Origin: Opitutaceae bacterium
Lineage (GTDB): Bacteria > Verrucomicrobiota > Verrucomicrobiia > Opitutales > Opitutaceae
DNA: 64,000 bases
NCBI GenBank assembly: GCA_027490995.1
Contig: JAIXWY010000003.1
Span: 665,682 to 729,681, forward strand
Direction of reading: 5' to 3'
Positions within the stretch are counted from its first letter, which is position 1. Each line of letters starts with the position of its first letter. Of this stretch, positions 17,708-26,769 are shown piece by piece. The notes below the pieces were generated by a model. That model was not told where the DNA came from and searched no databases. It saw nothing but the letters and a program-made list of their open reading frames with translations. The position numbers and the translations under genes are program-made.

Positions 17708-18613
17708 GTGAAACGTCGTCATCCCGAAGTGGTCGCGGCGGTGCGCTCGCGCGCCGAGGAGAGTGGACGCCTGGTGCTCAAGGGCATCGTCCTCAACCTC
17801 GGTTTGGCCGTCGTGAAGGGTGTGGCGGGGGTGTTTGGTCACTCCGCCGCGTTGGTCGCGGATGCGATCGAGTCGTTGCTGGATGTGGCGACGTCGGCTT
17901 TGGTTTGGACTGGCTTCAAGTGGGCGGCCCAACCGCCCGACGAAGATCATCCGTATGGTCACGGCAAGGCGGAGGCCTTGGCGGCGTTCGCGGTGGCGTG
18001 GGTGATCCTCGGAGCGGCAACGTGGATCAGCTGGTTTGCGGTCGGCGGTATTCTGGTCCCCCACGAGGCTCCCGAGCCGTGGACCCTCGCGGTGCTGGCA
18101 TTCGTCATCGCCGGCAAGACGATCTTTAGTCGCCGGCTGGCCCAAGCCGGTCGCCAGCAGGGCAGTTCCGCACTCGGAGCTGAGGCGTCACACCACCTGT
18201 CCGACGCGCTCACCTCCGCCGCGGCGTTCATCGGGATTACTCTGTCTGTCCTGCTCGGCCCCGGCTGGGAGACGGCGGATGACTGGGCCGCGTTGCTGGC
18301 CTCGGCGGTGATCGCTGCGAACGGCGTGACCGTCTTCCGGCAGGCACTGCATGACGCCATGGATCGCGCGGCGCCCGGTGAACTTGCCGCAGAGGTGCAG
18401 CGAGTCGCGCTCGGGGTGGCCGGGGTGGTGAATTTGGACGAGTGCCGCGTCCGCAAGAGTGGCCTGACGTATCTGGTGGATCTCCATGTCCGGGTGTCCC
18501 CCACGATCACGGTCCACGCCGGGCACGAGATCGCCCACGCGGTCAAGGATGCCTTGCTCGCTGCGCCCCTGCGGATCGGTGACGTCCTTGTCCACATTGA
18601 ACCGGCGAAGTGA
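17708..18613 (+). CDS. Cation diffusion facilitator (CDF) metal transporter
   Basis: A 301-residue inner-membrane exporter of Zn, Fe, Co, Mn or Cd in exchange for protons. The metal-site motifs are intact: ADAIESLLDVATS (helix 2, with D), the loop DEDHPYGHGKAEALA, and AEASHHLSDALTS (helix 5). The C-terminal cytoplasmic ferredoxin-like domain follows (GVVNLDECRVRKSGLTYLVDLHVRVSP). The start is the GTG at 17708 (VKRRHPEVVAAVRSRAE); the open frame back to 17552 encodes Ser/Arg-rich sequence unlike the family. The metal cannot be assigned. It is divergent from the EF-hand TonB receptor across about 300 bp. Confidence 0.9.
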   Translation: MKRRHPEVVAAVRSRAEESGRLVLKGIVLNLGLAVVKGVAGVFGHSAALVADAIESLLDVATSALVWTGFKWAAQPPDEDHPYGHGKAEALAAFAVAWVILGAATWISWFAVGGILVPHEAPEPWTLAVLAFVIAGKTIFSRRLAQAGRQQGSSALGAEASHHLSDALTSAAAFIGITLSVLLGPGWETADDWAALLASAVIAANGVTVFRQALHDAMDRAAPGELAAEVQRVALGVAGVVNLDECRVRKSGLTYLVDLHVRVSPTITVHAGHEIAHAVKDALLAAPLRIGDVLVHIEPAK

Positions 18614-18711
18614 CGTCTGAGAGGGGTGGGGAGGCTCGCCTCGGCGGAAGGATCGCTGGGCTCGGCCGGAATTCCGGTTTACTCCCAGCCGGAACGGGAT
18701 AGACTCTGCGA

Positions 18712-20532
18712 ATGTCGCGTCGCGATGTCTCTCAACCGCTGAGCACGAATCCCCACCTGTGCAAATGGGTGCAAAAAATGGCCGAGCTCACGCAGCCGGC
18801 CGCGATTCACTGGGTGGATGGATCGCCGGAGGAGTATGAGTCTCTGTGTGCGCAGATGGTGGAGGCCGGGACCTTCATCAAGTTGAACCAGCAGCTCTGG
18901 CCCGGCTGTTACTACGCGCGCTCCGACGCGAGCGATGTGGCGCGGGTTGAGGATCGGACGTACATTTGCTCGCTCTCGCGCGATAGCGCCGGACCGACCA
19001 ACAACTGGGTCGATCCCTTCGAGATGCGGCGCAAGCTGAAGACCCTGTTTGCCGGGTCGATGGCTGGCCGCACGATGTACGTGCTGCCGTTCAGCATGGG
19101 GCCGATCGGTTCACCGATGGCGCAGATCGGAGTGCAGCTCACCGATTCGCCCTACGTGGTGGTGAACATGCGGATCATGGCGCGGATCGGGCTTCCGGTC
19201 TACCGCGAGATTGAGAAAGATTCCAAGCGGGTGGTGCCCTGCCTGCACTCTGTCGGCGTCCCCCTCCACCCTGGGCAGAAGGATGTGCCGTGGCCGTGCA
19301 ACCCGGAAAAGTACATTGTGCACTTCCCGGAGACCCGCGAGATCTGGTCCTACGGATCCGGTTACGGTGGCAACGCCCTGCTCGGCAAGAAGTGCTTTGC
19401 CCTGCGCATCGCGTCGAACATGGCGCGGGATGAAGGCTGGATGGCTGAGCACATGCTCATCCTCGGGGTCGAGAACCCGCAGGGGGAAAAGACCTACATC
19501 GCGGCGGCGTTTCCCAGTGCGTGCGGCAAGACCAACTTCGCGATGCTGGTACCGCCCGCAGCATTCAAGGGATGGAGGGTTTGGACCGTCGGAGACGATA
19601 TCGCGTGGCTCCGTCCGGATGCCAACGGCCGACTGCGCGCGATCAACCCGGAGGCCGGCTTCTTCGGCGTCGCGCCGGGGACTTCGGTCAAGACGAACCC
19701 CAACGCGATGGCGGCGTTGGCCAAGAACACGATCTTCACCAATGTTGCGCTCACGCCCGAGGGCGGGGTCTGGTGGGAGGGAATGACCGAGACGCCGCCG
19801 GCGGAGTGCCTTGACTGGCAGGGGCGCCCGTGGACGCCGACGCTTGCGCGCGAGACCGGCGCGAAGGCGGCGCATCCGAACGCGCGCTTCACCGCCCCGG
19901 CTTCGCAGTGTCCGACCATTGACCCCGATTGGGAGAAACCAGAAGGGGTGCCCATCAGCGCCATCGTGTTCGGCGGTCGCCGCGCCACGACGATGCCGCT
20001 CGTGTACCAGGCGTTCAACTGGAGCGCGGGTGTCTACATGGGCGCGACGATGGGGTCCGAGATGACGGCCGCTGCCGCCGGTACGCTGGGCAAGGTGCGC
20101 CGCGATCCGTTCGCCATGCTCCCTTTCTGCGGCTACCACATGGGCGACTACTTCCGGCACTGGATCAAGATGCAGCGGAGCCTGACCGAGACCCCGCGCA
20201 TCTTCCATGTGAATTGGTTCCGCAAGGACGCCAACGGCGGTTTTCTCTGGCCGGGCTTCGGCGAGAACATGCGCGTCCTTAAGTGGATCGTGGACCGCGC
20301 CCGCGGCCGCGCCCTCGGGCGCGAGACGCCGATCGGCTGGCAGCCGCGTTACGAGGATCTTGAGTGGACCGGGCTCGAATTCCCGCGCGAGACGTTCGAC
20401 GCCTTGCAGGGCTTCGACCGCTCGGCGTGGCGGAGCGAAATCATCGGGCACGAGGAACTGTTCATCGATCTCCACAGCCACCTTCCCAAGGAGTTGATCT
20501 ACGAGCGCGAACTCCTGATCTGCCGGATGTGA
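18712..20532 (+). CDS. pckG: Phosphoenolpyruvate carboxykinase (GTP)
   Basis: Converts oxaloacetate and GTP to PEP, CO2 and GDP in gluconeogenesis. At 606 residues it has the GTP-class length. The P-loop/kinase-1a motif is [14 protein letters not shown], with [17 protein letters not shown] (kinase-2, metal-binding Asp pair), [22 protein letters not shown] and FVGR-like [18 protein letters not shown]. The reactive Cys of the P-loop is present. The ATG at 18712 gives a normal N-terminus. The secreted-protein gene follows 45 bp later on the same strand. Confidence 0.97.
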   Translation: MSRRDVSQPLSTNPHLCKWVQKMAELTQPAAIHWVDGSPEEYESLCAQMVEAGTFIKLNQQLWPGCYYARSDASDVARVEDRTYICSLSRDSAGPTNNWVDPFEMRRKLKTLFAGSMAGRTMYVLPFSMGPIGSPMAQIGVQLTDSPYVVVNMRIMARIGLPVYREIEKDSKRVVPCLHSVGVPLHPGQKDVPWPCNPEKYIVHFPETREIWSYGSGYGGNALLGKKCFALRIASNMARDEGWMAEHMLILGVENPQGEKTYIAAAFPSACGKTNFAMLVPPAAFKGWRVWTVGDDIAWLRPDANGRLRAINPEAGFFGVAPGTSVKTNPNAMAALAKNTIFTNVALTPEGGVWWEGMTETPPAECLDWQGRPWTPTLARETGAKAAHPNARFTAPASQCPTIDPDWEKPEGVPISAIVFGGRRATTMPLVYQAFNWSAGVYMGATMGSEMTAAAAGTLGKVRRDPFAMLPFCGYHMGDYFRHWIKMQRSLTETPRIFHVNWFRKDANGGFLWPGFGENMRVLKWIVDRARGRALGRETPIGWQPRYEDLEWTGLEFPRETFDALQGFDRSAWRSEIIGHEELFIDLHSHLPKELIYERELLICRM

Positions 20533-20577
20533 CGGTATGTGAGTTGCGATGCCGCGGGTTCGGGAGAGAGTAACATC

Positions 20578-21345
20578 ATGAAGGCGTTTAGGTCACTCTG
20601 GCGGGCCGTGTTTCTTTTCGCGGCCCTGCTCCCATTGCCCCTGCTGGCCGAGATGCCGTCCCCGCTCAAGACTGCGGTCGACAAGCTCATCGCCGATACC
20701 GATCACTGGGCCTACACGCAGGAGGTCCGCGAATACTCGCGTCGTGGCGACCCCGAGGGCGGACCCACGATCGAACGCTACGATCCCTCCAAGCCGGAGG
20801 AGGATCAGTGGTCGCTGCGACTCTACAAGGGCCGCATTCCTTCCGAGGCGGATCTGCGCTCCTGGAAACGACGCAAGGAGCGTGAGATGCGGCGCCGCGA
20901 ACGGCCCCTCGGGGAGGTCATGGATTTCGAGCGCGCCACCCTCATCGAGGAGCGCAGCGAGATGTACCTCTACCGCGTACCGATCATACCGGGAATCAGT
21001 CGACGGCTTCCCTCCGACAAGTTCGAAGTCGTCGTACAGGTCGGCAAGGCCCGCACCGAGATCGAGCGCGTCACGGTGCGCGCCCTTGAGTCGTTCCGGC
21101 TTTCCGGCGTGGCTGGCCTGGCTGCACGCGTGGACCGGGTCGAAATCGACGCAGTTTTTGCCGTCGTAGATCCGGCCTATGCAGCGCAGCCCTCGCAGAT
21201 CAAGGTGGAGGGCTCCGGTAAGGTCGCTTGGGTGTTCCGCGTCGGCGGACGGGCGGAACTCGCGTGGTCGGAGGTGACCCGGGTAAAGCCGTACAAGGAC
21301 CGCTTCGGCGTCGAGATTGGCGACGTCAAGGCACTCGATTTCTAG
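20578..21345 (+). CDS. Secreted protein of unknown function
   Basis: A 255-residue protein with a signal peptide (FRSLWRAVFLFAALLPLPLLAEMP, cleavage likely around residue 22). The mature part starts with SPLKTAVDKLIADTDHWAYTQEV and contains a basic helical region rich in Lys and Arg (residues 95-120, KRRKEREMRRRERP), then mixed beta structure. I recognise no named domain. The start ATG at 20578 follows a purine-rich GGGAGAGAG element. It shares the strand of pckG, and the two genes may be cotranscribed. A strong hairpin follows the stop codon. Confidence 0.8.
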   Translation: MKAFRSLWRAVFLFAALLPLPLLAEMPSPLKTAVDKLIADTDHWAYTQEVREYSRRGDPEGGPTIERYDPSKPEEDQWSLRLYKGRIPSEADLRSWKRRKEREMRRRERPLGEVMDFERATLIEERSEMYLYRVPIIPGISRRLPSDKFEVVVQVGKARTEIERVTVRALESFRLSGVAGLAARVDRVEIDAVFAVVDPAYAAQPSQIKVEGSGKVAWVFRVGGRAELAWSEVTRVKPYKDRFGVEIGDVKALDF

Positions 21346-21390
21346 GCTTCGGTCACCGGGTCCGGCTGGGAGCGAGAGCCCAGAAAAGAA

Positions 21391-21420
21391 TTAAGCCCGC
21401 CTTACCCAAGGCGGGCTTAA
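21391..21420. terminator. Bidirectional intrinsic terminator between convergent genes
   Basis: A perfect 13-bp inverted repeat, TTAAGCCCGCCTT / AAGGCGGGCTTAA, has a 4-nt loop. It is flanked on the left by AAAAGAA, which gives a T-rich tail for minus-strand transcripts. It can serve both the secreted-protein gene and the convergent terC-like gene. Confidence 0.85.
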
Positions 21421-21535
21421 CACTACCTCAAGACCAACAAACCAATTAAACCACGCGGAGGTAGACGGTGGCCGGGGGAGAAACGTTCAAAAGATTTCTC
21501 ACCCCGTTGATTTCCATTCTCGCGAGGAAAACACC

Positions 21536-22564
21536 CTACGCCTTGGTCGGCGGGGTGCGTCGGGCGAAACTCAGGGACACGATCACCGAGGCGGAGAGGA
21601 TGAATCCGATGATGCCCAGCGACCAGGTGACGGGGAACTTGCCGCCGAAGGCGTCGTTCAGCCACACCATCTTCAGGCCGACGAACACGAGGATCAGGCC
21701 CAAACCGTACTTGAGCGCCCAGAAGCGGTGCATCACTCCGGCTAGGAGGAAGAACAGCGCGCGCAGGCCGAGAATCGCGAAAACGTTCGAGGTGAAGACG
21801 ATCAAGGGTTCCTTTGTGATCGCGAAGATGGCCGGCACCGAATCCACCGCGAACACGATGTCGCTGAGCTCAATGAACACGAGCGCGACGAACAGCGGGG
21901 TAGCATAGAGCACACCGTCCTTGCGCAGGAAGAAGCGGTCACCCTGGAGCTGCGGCGTCACGGGGATGAGGCGACGGAGCAGGCGAATGACCGGGTTACG
22001 ATCCGGCTCGATCGGCTTCTCCGGTGCGAAAAGGATCTTCACGCCGGTCAGAATGAGGAAACCACCGAAGACCCAGATGACCCAGTGCAACTGCATCAAC
22101 GCGGCACCGATCGAAATGAAGATGATGCGGAAAACCAGCGCGCCAAGGATGCCGAAAAAGAGCACCCGGTGCTGGTACTTCGGCGGGATCGCGAAGTAGG
22201 AAAACACCACCACGAAGACGAAGATGTTGTCGACGGACAGGGACTTCTCGACGACGAAGCCCGTGAGGAATTCCAGCGCCGTTTGATTGGCGAGCGCGGC
22301 CGCCTGCGCCGCGGTCATGCCTTCGGCCAGCAGGCGTGGATCTTGGGGTAACTTCCACGCCGCATACTTCCACAGACCGAAGCAGAAGACCATGGCCAGG
22401 CCGATCCAGACCACGCTCCAAGCGAGCGCTTCTTTGACGCCGACCTCATGCGCCTCCCGGTGAAAGACCCCGAGGTCCAGCGCGAGAAACGCGAGAACGC
22501 CGAGCGTGAAGAGACCGTAGAACCACCAGTAGTCGGTGAACGGGAATAAGGAGTAGTCAGGCAT
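21536..22564 (-). CDS. TerC/Alx family integral membrane protein
   Basis: A 342-residue protein with about eight to nine membrane segments. Family motifs are ALDLGVFHREAHEVGVKEALAWSVVWIGLA, FLTGFVVEKSLSVDNIFVF (the conserved acidic E-K-S-L-S-V-D-N-I-F block) and FIELSDIVFAVDSVPAIFAIT (the E-x3-D-x3-A-x-D block). These place it with E. coli Alx and the TerC proteins, which are linked to manganese export and tellurite resistance; Mn handling is a family-based inference. The start is the ATG at 22564 (MPDYSLFPF); an ATG at 22579 would add five residues. I could not recognise a yybP-ykoY riboswitch in the upstream DNA. Confidence 0.93.
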   Translation of the reverse strand: MPDYSLFPFTDYWWFYGLFTLGVLAFLALDLGVFHREAHEVGVKEALAWSVVWIGLAMVFCFGLWKYAAWKLPQDPRLLAEGMTAAQAAALANQTALEFLTGFVVEKSLSVDNIFVFVVVFSYFAIPPKYQHRVLFFGILGALVFRIIFISIGAALMQLHWVIWVFGGFLILTGVKILFAPEKPIEPDRNPVIRLLRRLIPVTPQLQGDRFFLRKDGVLYATPLFVALVFIELSDIVFAVDSVPAIFAITKEPLIVFTSNVFAILGLRALFFLLAGVMHRFWALKYGLGLILVFVGLKMVWLNDAFGGKFPVTWSLGIIGFILSASVIVSLSFARRTPPTKA

Positions 22565-22897
22565 GGGTGTAGGATCCAACGAGCCTTGCGGCCAAGGGGC
22601 TTAGTGAGCGCAGCGATCGGCGTCTCCGCAAACCGTCACTGTTAGAAAATGAGCCCAAAATTCCTCCGGCCTTTCGCGATGGGGCGGGTGGAAGCCCCCG
22701 CACCGACCACGCGCGAACGACGGACAACGTGTTCTACGGTCGATTCTTGGCTCATGAAAGGCCCTAAACTCACTTTCGCAGCAGGAGGATCAGTCGCAAT
22801 TACTGAGGCTGAGTCTCATTCGCCCTAAGGCGAATCGTTGGATAGTGATATTGAGACTGATTCTTGTTTGACGATTTGGACCGGAGTCTTCCATTCC
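22565..22897. promoter_or_regulatory. Divergent promoter region with two Fur-box-like palindromes
   Basis: The gap between terC and the siderophore receptor contains two 7-1-7 palindromes of the Fur type: TGAGGCTGAGTCTCA (22804-22818) and TGAGACTGATTCTTG (22852-22866). Each matches the classical TGATAATGATTATCA box at 10 of 15 positions. They lie 80 and 32 bp before the receptor's ATG. The second falls inside the longest open frame, supporting the later start. No gene is seen in this gap. Confidence 0.6.
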
Positions 22898-25048
22898 ATG
22901 GCTATGCGGCGCGTGGTCACATCGTTTTTTGCAGGTATCGGCGCTGGCCTTGTGGGCCTGACGTGCGTGTTCGCCGCGGAGCGCGCCACCCCCAGCTACC
23001 TCCCGTCGCGGGATGGCACGGTCCGACTCGAGCGGTTCGAGGTTTCAGCGTCGCGGGAGTCGTCCGGCATCTACCGGGTCGAGCATGCCCATGCGGCGAC
23101 CAAGACGGATACGCCGTTGGTCAATGTTCCCCAAGCGATCTCGGTGGTGACGCGGGATCTGATCGACGATCAGTCCATGCAGAGCCTGAGCGATGTTGCG
23201 CGCTACATCCCGGGGGCCGGGGTCGCGCAAGGTGAGGGCAACCGCGATGCCCTGGTGTTCCGCGGGAATGCGACGACCGCGGATTACTTCGTGGATGGGG
23301 TGCGCGACGATGTTCAATACTACCGGGACCTCTACAATGTCGACCGGGTTGAGGTACTGAAGGGCCCCAACGCCCTGATGTTCGGTCGGGGCGGTGTCGG
23401 GGGGGTACTCAACCGGGTGACGCGTGTGGCCCGCGGTGGAGCCCACCGGGAGTTCACGTTGCAGGCCGGATCGTGGGGCGGGTTCCGCGGCACGTTCGAT
23501 CTCGGGAACGGTCTGTCTGATGGCACGGCCTTCCGCCTCACGGGCGTACAGGAGGATTCGGAGAGTTTTCGCACGGGCGTGAGCCTGCGCCGCTGGGGCG
23601 TCAATCCGACCTTCCGGAAGGTGCTGGGAACCCACACGGTTCTAATCGGTGGCTTCGAGCACTTCCGCGATCAACGGGTCGCGGATCGCGGGGTGAGCTC
23701 GTTCGGTGGCCGCCCGCTGACGACCGCTCCAGAGCTTTTCTTCGGCGATCCCCACCGGAGCCCGTCAGACGCACGGGTGAACACGGCGTTCGGCACCGTC
23801 GAGCACGATTTCGGCCGCGGGTTGCTGCTGCGCAGTCACACGCGTGTCGCGGACTACGATAAGTTCTACCAGAACGTGTACCCTGGCGCGACGACGCCTG
23901 CCGGCACCGAGGTCTCACTGCTCGCGTACAATCAGGCGACGCAGCGCGAGAATGTGTTCCACCAGACCGATGTGGTGCTCCCGAGCGAATGGTGCGGCGG
24001 GGCGCACATGCTGGTCGCGGGGATCGAGCTTTCCCAGCAGCACACCGACAATCGGCGGCAAACGGGCTACTTCACGTCGGTGGGTGAGAACGTTACGTCC
24101 GTACGAGCGCCCGTGAGTGCGCCCACGATCTCCCTTCCGCTGGCCTTCCGCTTTGCGGCGTCGGACGCCAATCTCGCGAGCGAGGTCAAGTCCGTCGCGG
24201 TCTATGCCCAGGATCAGGCTCATCTCTCCGGCCCTTGGCACGCGCTGGCCGGTGTCCGAATCGAGCGTCTGGCCGTGACGCTCCGCGATCGACGCGGGGC
24301 CGGTGCGCTGCTGCAGACGCGCGACTCGTTGATCGCGCCCCGCGCGGGCGTGATTTACAAGCCGAGCGAGGCGGCGTCCCTCTACCTCAGCCATAGCGTG
24401 GCGCATGCGCCGCGGGCCGGCGAGCAACTGGCCTCGCTCACGCCGAGCAATCAGGCGCTGAAACCCGAGGTCTTCCGTAATTACGAGTTCGGAGCTAAGT
24501 GGGACCCGCGGCCGGATTTGGCGCTCTCCGCCGCGGTCTACCGTCTCGATCGCAACGGGGTGGTGGTGCCGGATCCGCTGGATGCGACGCGATCGCTCCT
24601 CGTGGAGGGTCAGCGTTCGTCAGGGCTCGAGCTTGGCTTGGTCGGGCGTCTCTCCGAGCGCTGGAGCGTATCGGCCGGCTATGGGCTGCAGGAGGGTAAA
24701 CTGACCGCCACGCAGTCGTCCGCGGCACAGTCGGGCGCCCGGCTCGCCCAGCTACCTCGGCACTCGGCTTCCGCGTGGACGCGCTGGGATCCGAGTCGCC
24801 GCGTGGGCTTCGGGCTGGGAATGGTGTATCGCGGCGACTTTTTCACCTCGACCGATAACGTGGTCACGGTTCCCAGTTTCGTGCGCTTCGACGGCGCATT
24901 CTACTGGGTGATCCGCCGTGAGCTGCGTCTTCAGCTTAACGTGGAGAATCTCCTCGATCGCGCCTACTTCGCTTCGTCGCACAACAACGCGAACATTCTC
25001 CCGGGTTCGCCGCGCGCGTGGCGCCTCGGGTTGACCGCGCGCTGGTGA
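22898..25048 (+). CDS. TonB-dependent siderophore receptor
   Basis: A 716-residue outer-membrane receptor of the FhuA/FhuE-type siderophore class. A signal peptide (MRRVVTSFFAGIGAGLVGLTCVFAAE) precedes a TonB-box-like VRLERFEVSASRES and the plug domain (PQAISVVTRDLIDDQSMQSLSDVARYIPG, DYFVDGVRDDVQYYRDLYNVDRVEVLKGPNALMFGRGGVGGVLN). The barrel ends RAWRLGLTARW with the terminal aromatic. The residues VPQAISVV and GRGGxGGVLN are diagnostic of siderophore receptors. The frame is open to 22838, but a Fur-like palindrome and a good signal peptide favour 22898. Regulation by iron through Fur is likely. It has no linked siderophore synthesis genes in the window. Confidence 0.92.
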   Translation: MAMRRVVTSFFAGIGAGLVGLTCVFAAERATPSYLPSRDGTVRLERFEVSASRESSGIYRVEHAHAATKTDTPLVNVPQAISVVTRDLIDDQSMQSLSDVARYIPGAGVAQGEGNRDALVFRGNATTADYFVDGVRDDVQYYRDLYNVDRVEVLKGPNALMFGRGGVGGVLNRVTRVARGGAHREFTLQAGSWGGFRGTFDLGNGLSDGTAFRLTGVQEDSESFRTGVSLRRWGVNPTFRKVLGTHTVLIGGFEHFRDQRVADRGVSSFGGRPLTTAPELFFGDPHRSPSDARVNTAFGTVEHDFGRGLLLRSHTRVADYDKFYQNVYPGATTPAGTEVSLLAYNQATQRENVFHQTDVVLPSEWCGGAHMLVAGIELSQQHTDNRRQTGYFTSVGENVTSVRAPVSAPTISLPLAFRFAASDANLASEVKSVAVYAQDQAHLSGPWHALAGVRIERLAVTLRDRRGAGALLQTRDSLIAPRAGVIYKPSEAASLYLSHSVAHAPRAGEQLASLTPSNQALKPEVFRNYEFGAKWDPRPDLALSAAVYRLDRNGVVVPDPLDATRSLLVEGQRSSGLELGLVGRLSERWSVSAGYGLQEGKLTATQSSAAQSGARLAQLPRHSASAWTRWDPSRRVGFGLGMVYRGDFFTSTDNVVTVPSFVRFDGAFYWVIRRELRLQLNVENLLDRAYFASSHNNANILPGSPRAWRLGLTARW

Positions 25049-25255
25049 GCGATCAGGCAGCCGGCGGGACGCCGGTGTTCGACTCGATCGTTGCGGCTAG
25101 TCACGCGTTCGTCTCAAGCACCGCCGCGCGCCGCCGGAGCGGAAGCATAGGCGTCGCGATGGAGGTGCACAGGCGTGCGCGGTCGCGGGGTCAAAAAGAA
25201 GACGGCTGCGGCGCAGGGGTATGATCGGAGGGTGCGAGCCGGACGGCGCACGCGC

Positions 25256-26602
25256 TCAGTCGAGATCACGGAGGCGCTGCGCCGCCACAGGGAGCGGAGC
25301 CAGCGTATCGATCTCCACCGGATGCTGGGTGGCGATCGACTGGTTGGCGGCAATGCCGACGAGGATCGAGGCGGCGCCTTGCTCGGGTCCAGCAAGACGC
25401 GCCCACGGATCAGGGGGCGGAGCGTTTCCGAAGAGCTGTTCGAACATCACCTCGTCGGCACCGCCGTGCGGCCCGTGCGCCGGCGGAAGCTCCACGACAT
25501 GGCTGGGAGCAAAATGCGGGAATACGCGGATCCACTCGCCGGCCGCCTCGGCGCTGCCGTGCTGTTCGTGGGTAAACTCACTGCCGGCCACCGCCCGGTT
25601 CATGTGCGATCCCGTGAATTCATAGTACTCCAGACGACCGCGCTCGCCGTTAAAGGTGACCCGCATGCCTTCGCGGGGACTGTAGGCCACCAGCGAGTAG
25701 GTGAGGACTTCACCCGTGCGGTACCTCACGAGGGCGGTCATCTGATCGTAGATGTCGATCCCCGGGCGAAACACGTTCCGATCGCGAATGTACCCGCTAT
25801 CCGGCTCTGCCTCGAGATAGAGCCGGCGGAAGCTCTCGGTTTCGCGCAGATCCAGCGCGAACGGATCATCGCCCGTGTTCACCCCAGTCGTGCGCGGATA
25901 ATCCGTCCAACGTCCGTCGCCGCGCCGGAGGGCGTTGTCGCGACCGTAGTAAACGAGGTCGCCGTGGGCGTATACTGTCTTCGGGATCGCATCCAACCAC
26001 CAGTTCACGAGGTCGAAGTGGTGCGTCGACTTATGAACCAGGAGTCCGCCCGAGCAGGCCATCTCGGCATGCCAGCGTCGGAAGTAGTCTGCGCCGTGGG
26101 CCGTATCGAGGAGGTACTCGAGGTTGACGGAACGGACGCGGCCGATCGCCCCGGTGGCGAGCAACTCCTTCACCTTGGTGCGGTAGACGCCCCAGCGGTA
26201 GTTGAACGCGACCCGCACGCGGCGCGGGGCGTGGCGTGCCGCCTCAAGCACCGCGGTGCAGCGAGCCGCGTCGATCGTCATCGGCTTCTCGGTGATCACG
26301 TGGCAGCCCGCTGCCAGCGCCGCGCGGATGTAGGTATCGTGCGTAAAGTCCGGGCTGCACACGAGGACCGTGTCCGGCCGCTGCTCCGCGATCATCCGGT
26401 CGAAGGCCTCCGGCGCGTAGGTGGGCACCGGGCCCGCCCCCCATCGCTGCGTGATCAGCTCTTGGTGGTACGCGAGGCGGGTCGGGCTGGGATCAACCAG
26501 CGCGACCAGTGTGCGCGAGGCACGGTAGCGCGTGAGGAGCGTTTCGACGAAGCACAGTGCGCGACTTCCGGTGCCGACGAGGGCAAGGCGGGGCAGGGAC
26601 AT
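25256..26602 (-). CDS. Gfo/Idh/MocA family oxidoreductase
   Basis: A 448-residue NAD(P)-dependent sugar-type dehydrogenase. The N-terminal Rossmann fold starts RLALVGTGSRALCFVETLL. The EKP motif (CHVITEKPMTIDA) that positions the cofactor and catalytic Lys is present. The C-terminal domain contains GRVRSVNLEYLLDTAHGADYFRRWHAEMACSGGLLVHKSTHHFDLVNWWL, with the conserved H-x-x-D. Family members oxidise or reduce inositol, glucose, N-acetylhexosamine and related sugars; the substrate is not readable. It is divergent from the second Gfo/Idh/MocA gene, and both lie near the TonB receptor at 28-31 kb. Confidence 0.92.
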   Translation of the reverse strand: MSLPRLALVGTGSRALCFVETLLTRYRASRTLVALVDPSPTRLAYHQELITQRWGAGPVPTYAPEAFDRMIAEQRPDTVLVCSPDFTHDTYIRAALAAGCHVITEKPMTIDAARCTAVLEAARHAPRRVRVAFNYRWGVYRTKVKELLATGAIGRVRSVNLEYLLDTAHGADYFRRWHAEMACSGGLLVHKSTHHFDLVNWWLDAIPKTVYAHGDLVYYGRDNALRRGDGRWTDYPRTTGVNTGDDPFALDLRETESFRRLYLEAEPDSGYIRDRNVFRPGIDIYDQMTALVRYRTGEVLTYSLVAYSPREGMRVTFNGERGRLEYYEFTGSHMNRAVAGSEFTHEQHGSAEAAGEWIRVFPHFAPSHVVELPPAHGPHGGADEVMFEQLFGNAPPPDPWARLAGPEQGAASILVGIAANQSIATQHPVEIDTLAPLPVAAQRLRDLD

Positions 26603-26769
26603 GGAAAAGCGGAGGGAACGTGATCAGGGATAGCCTAGGCGCGTTGCGGCGGGTGTCCACCGTGACGAGGTCCGATGGCGTCGAGAGCGTGGGTCGCGGG
26701 GCGCTCTCTCGGACTGTCCGGCTTTGCGAGAATGGAGGGAGATCCGGAGCGACCTAGGGTCCGCGGGGC

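Noticed and set aside
22565..22800. Possible yybP-ykoY manganese riboswitch upstream of the TerC/Alx gene
   Set aside because: Some Alx/TerC genes have one, but I could not identify its conserved loops in either orientation.
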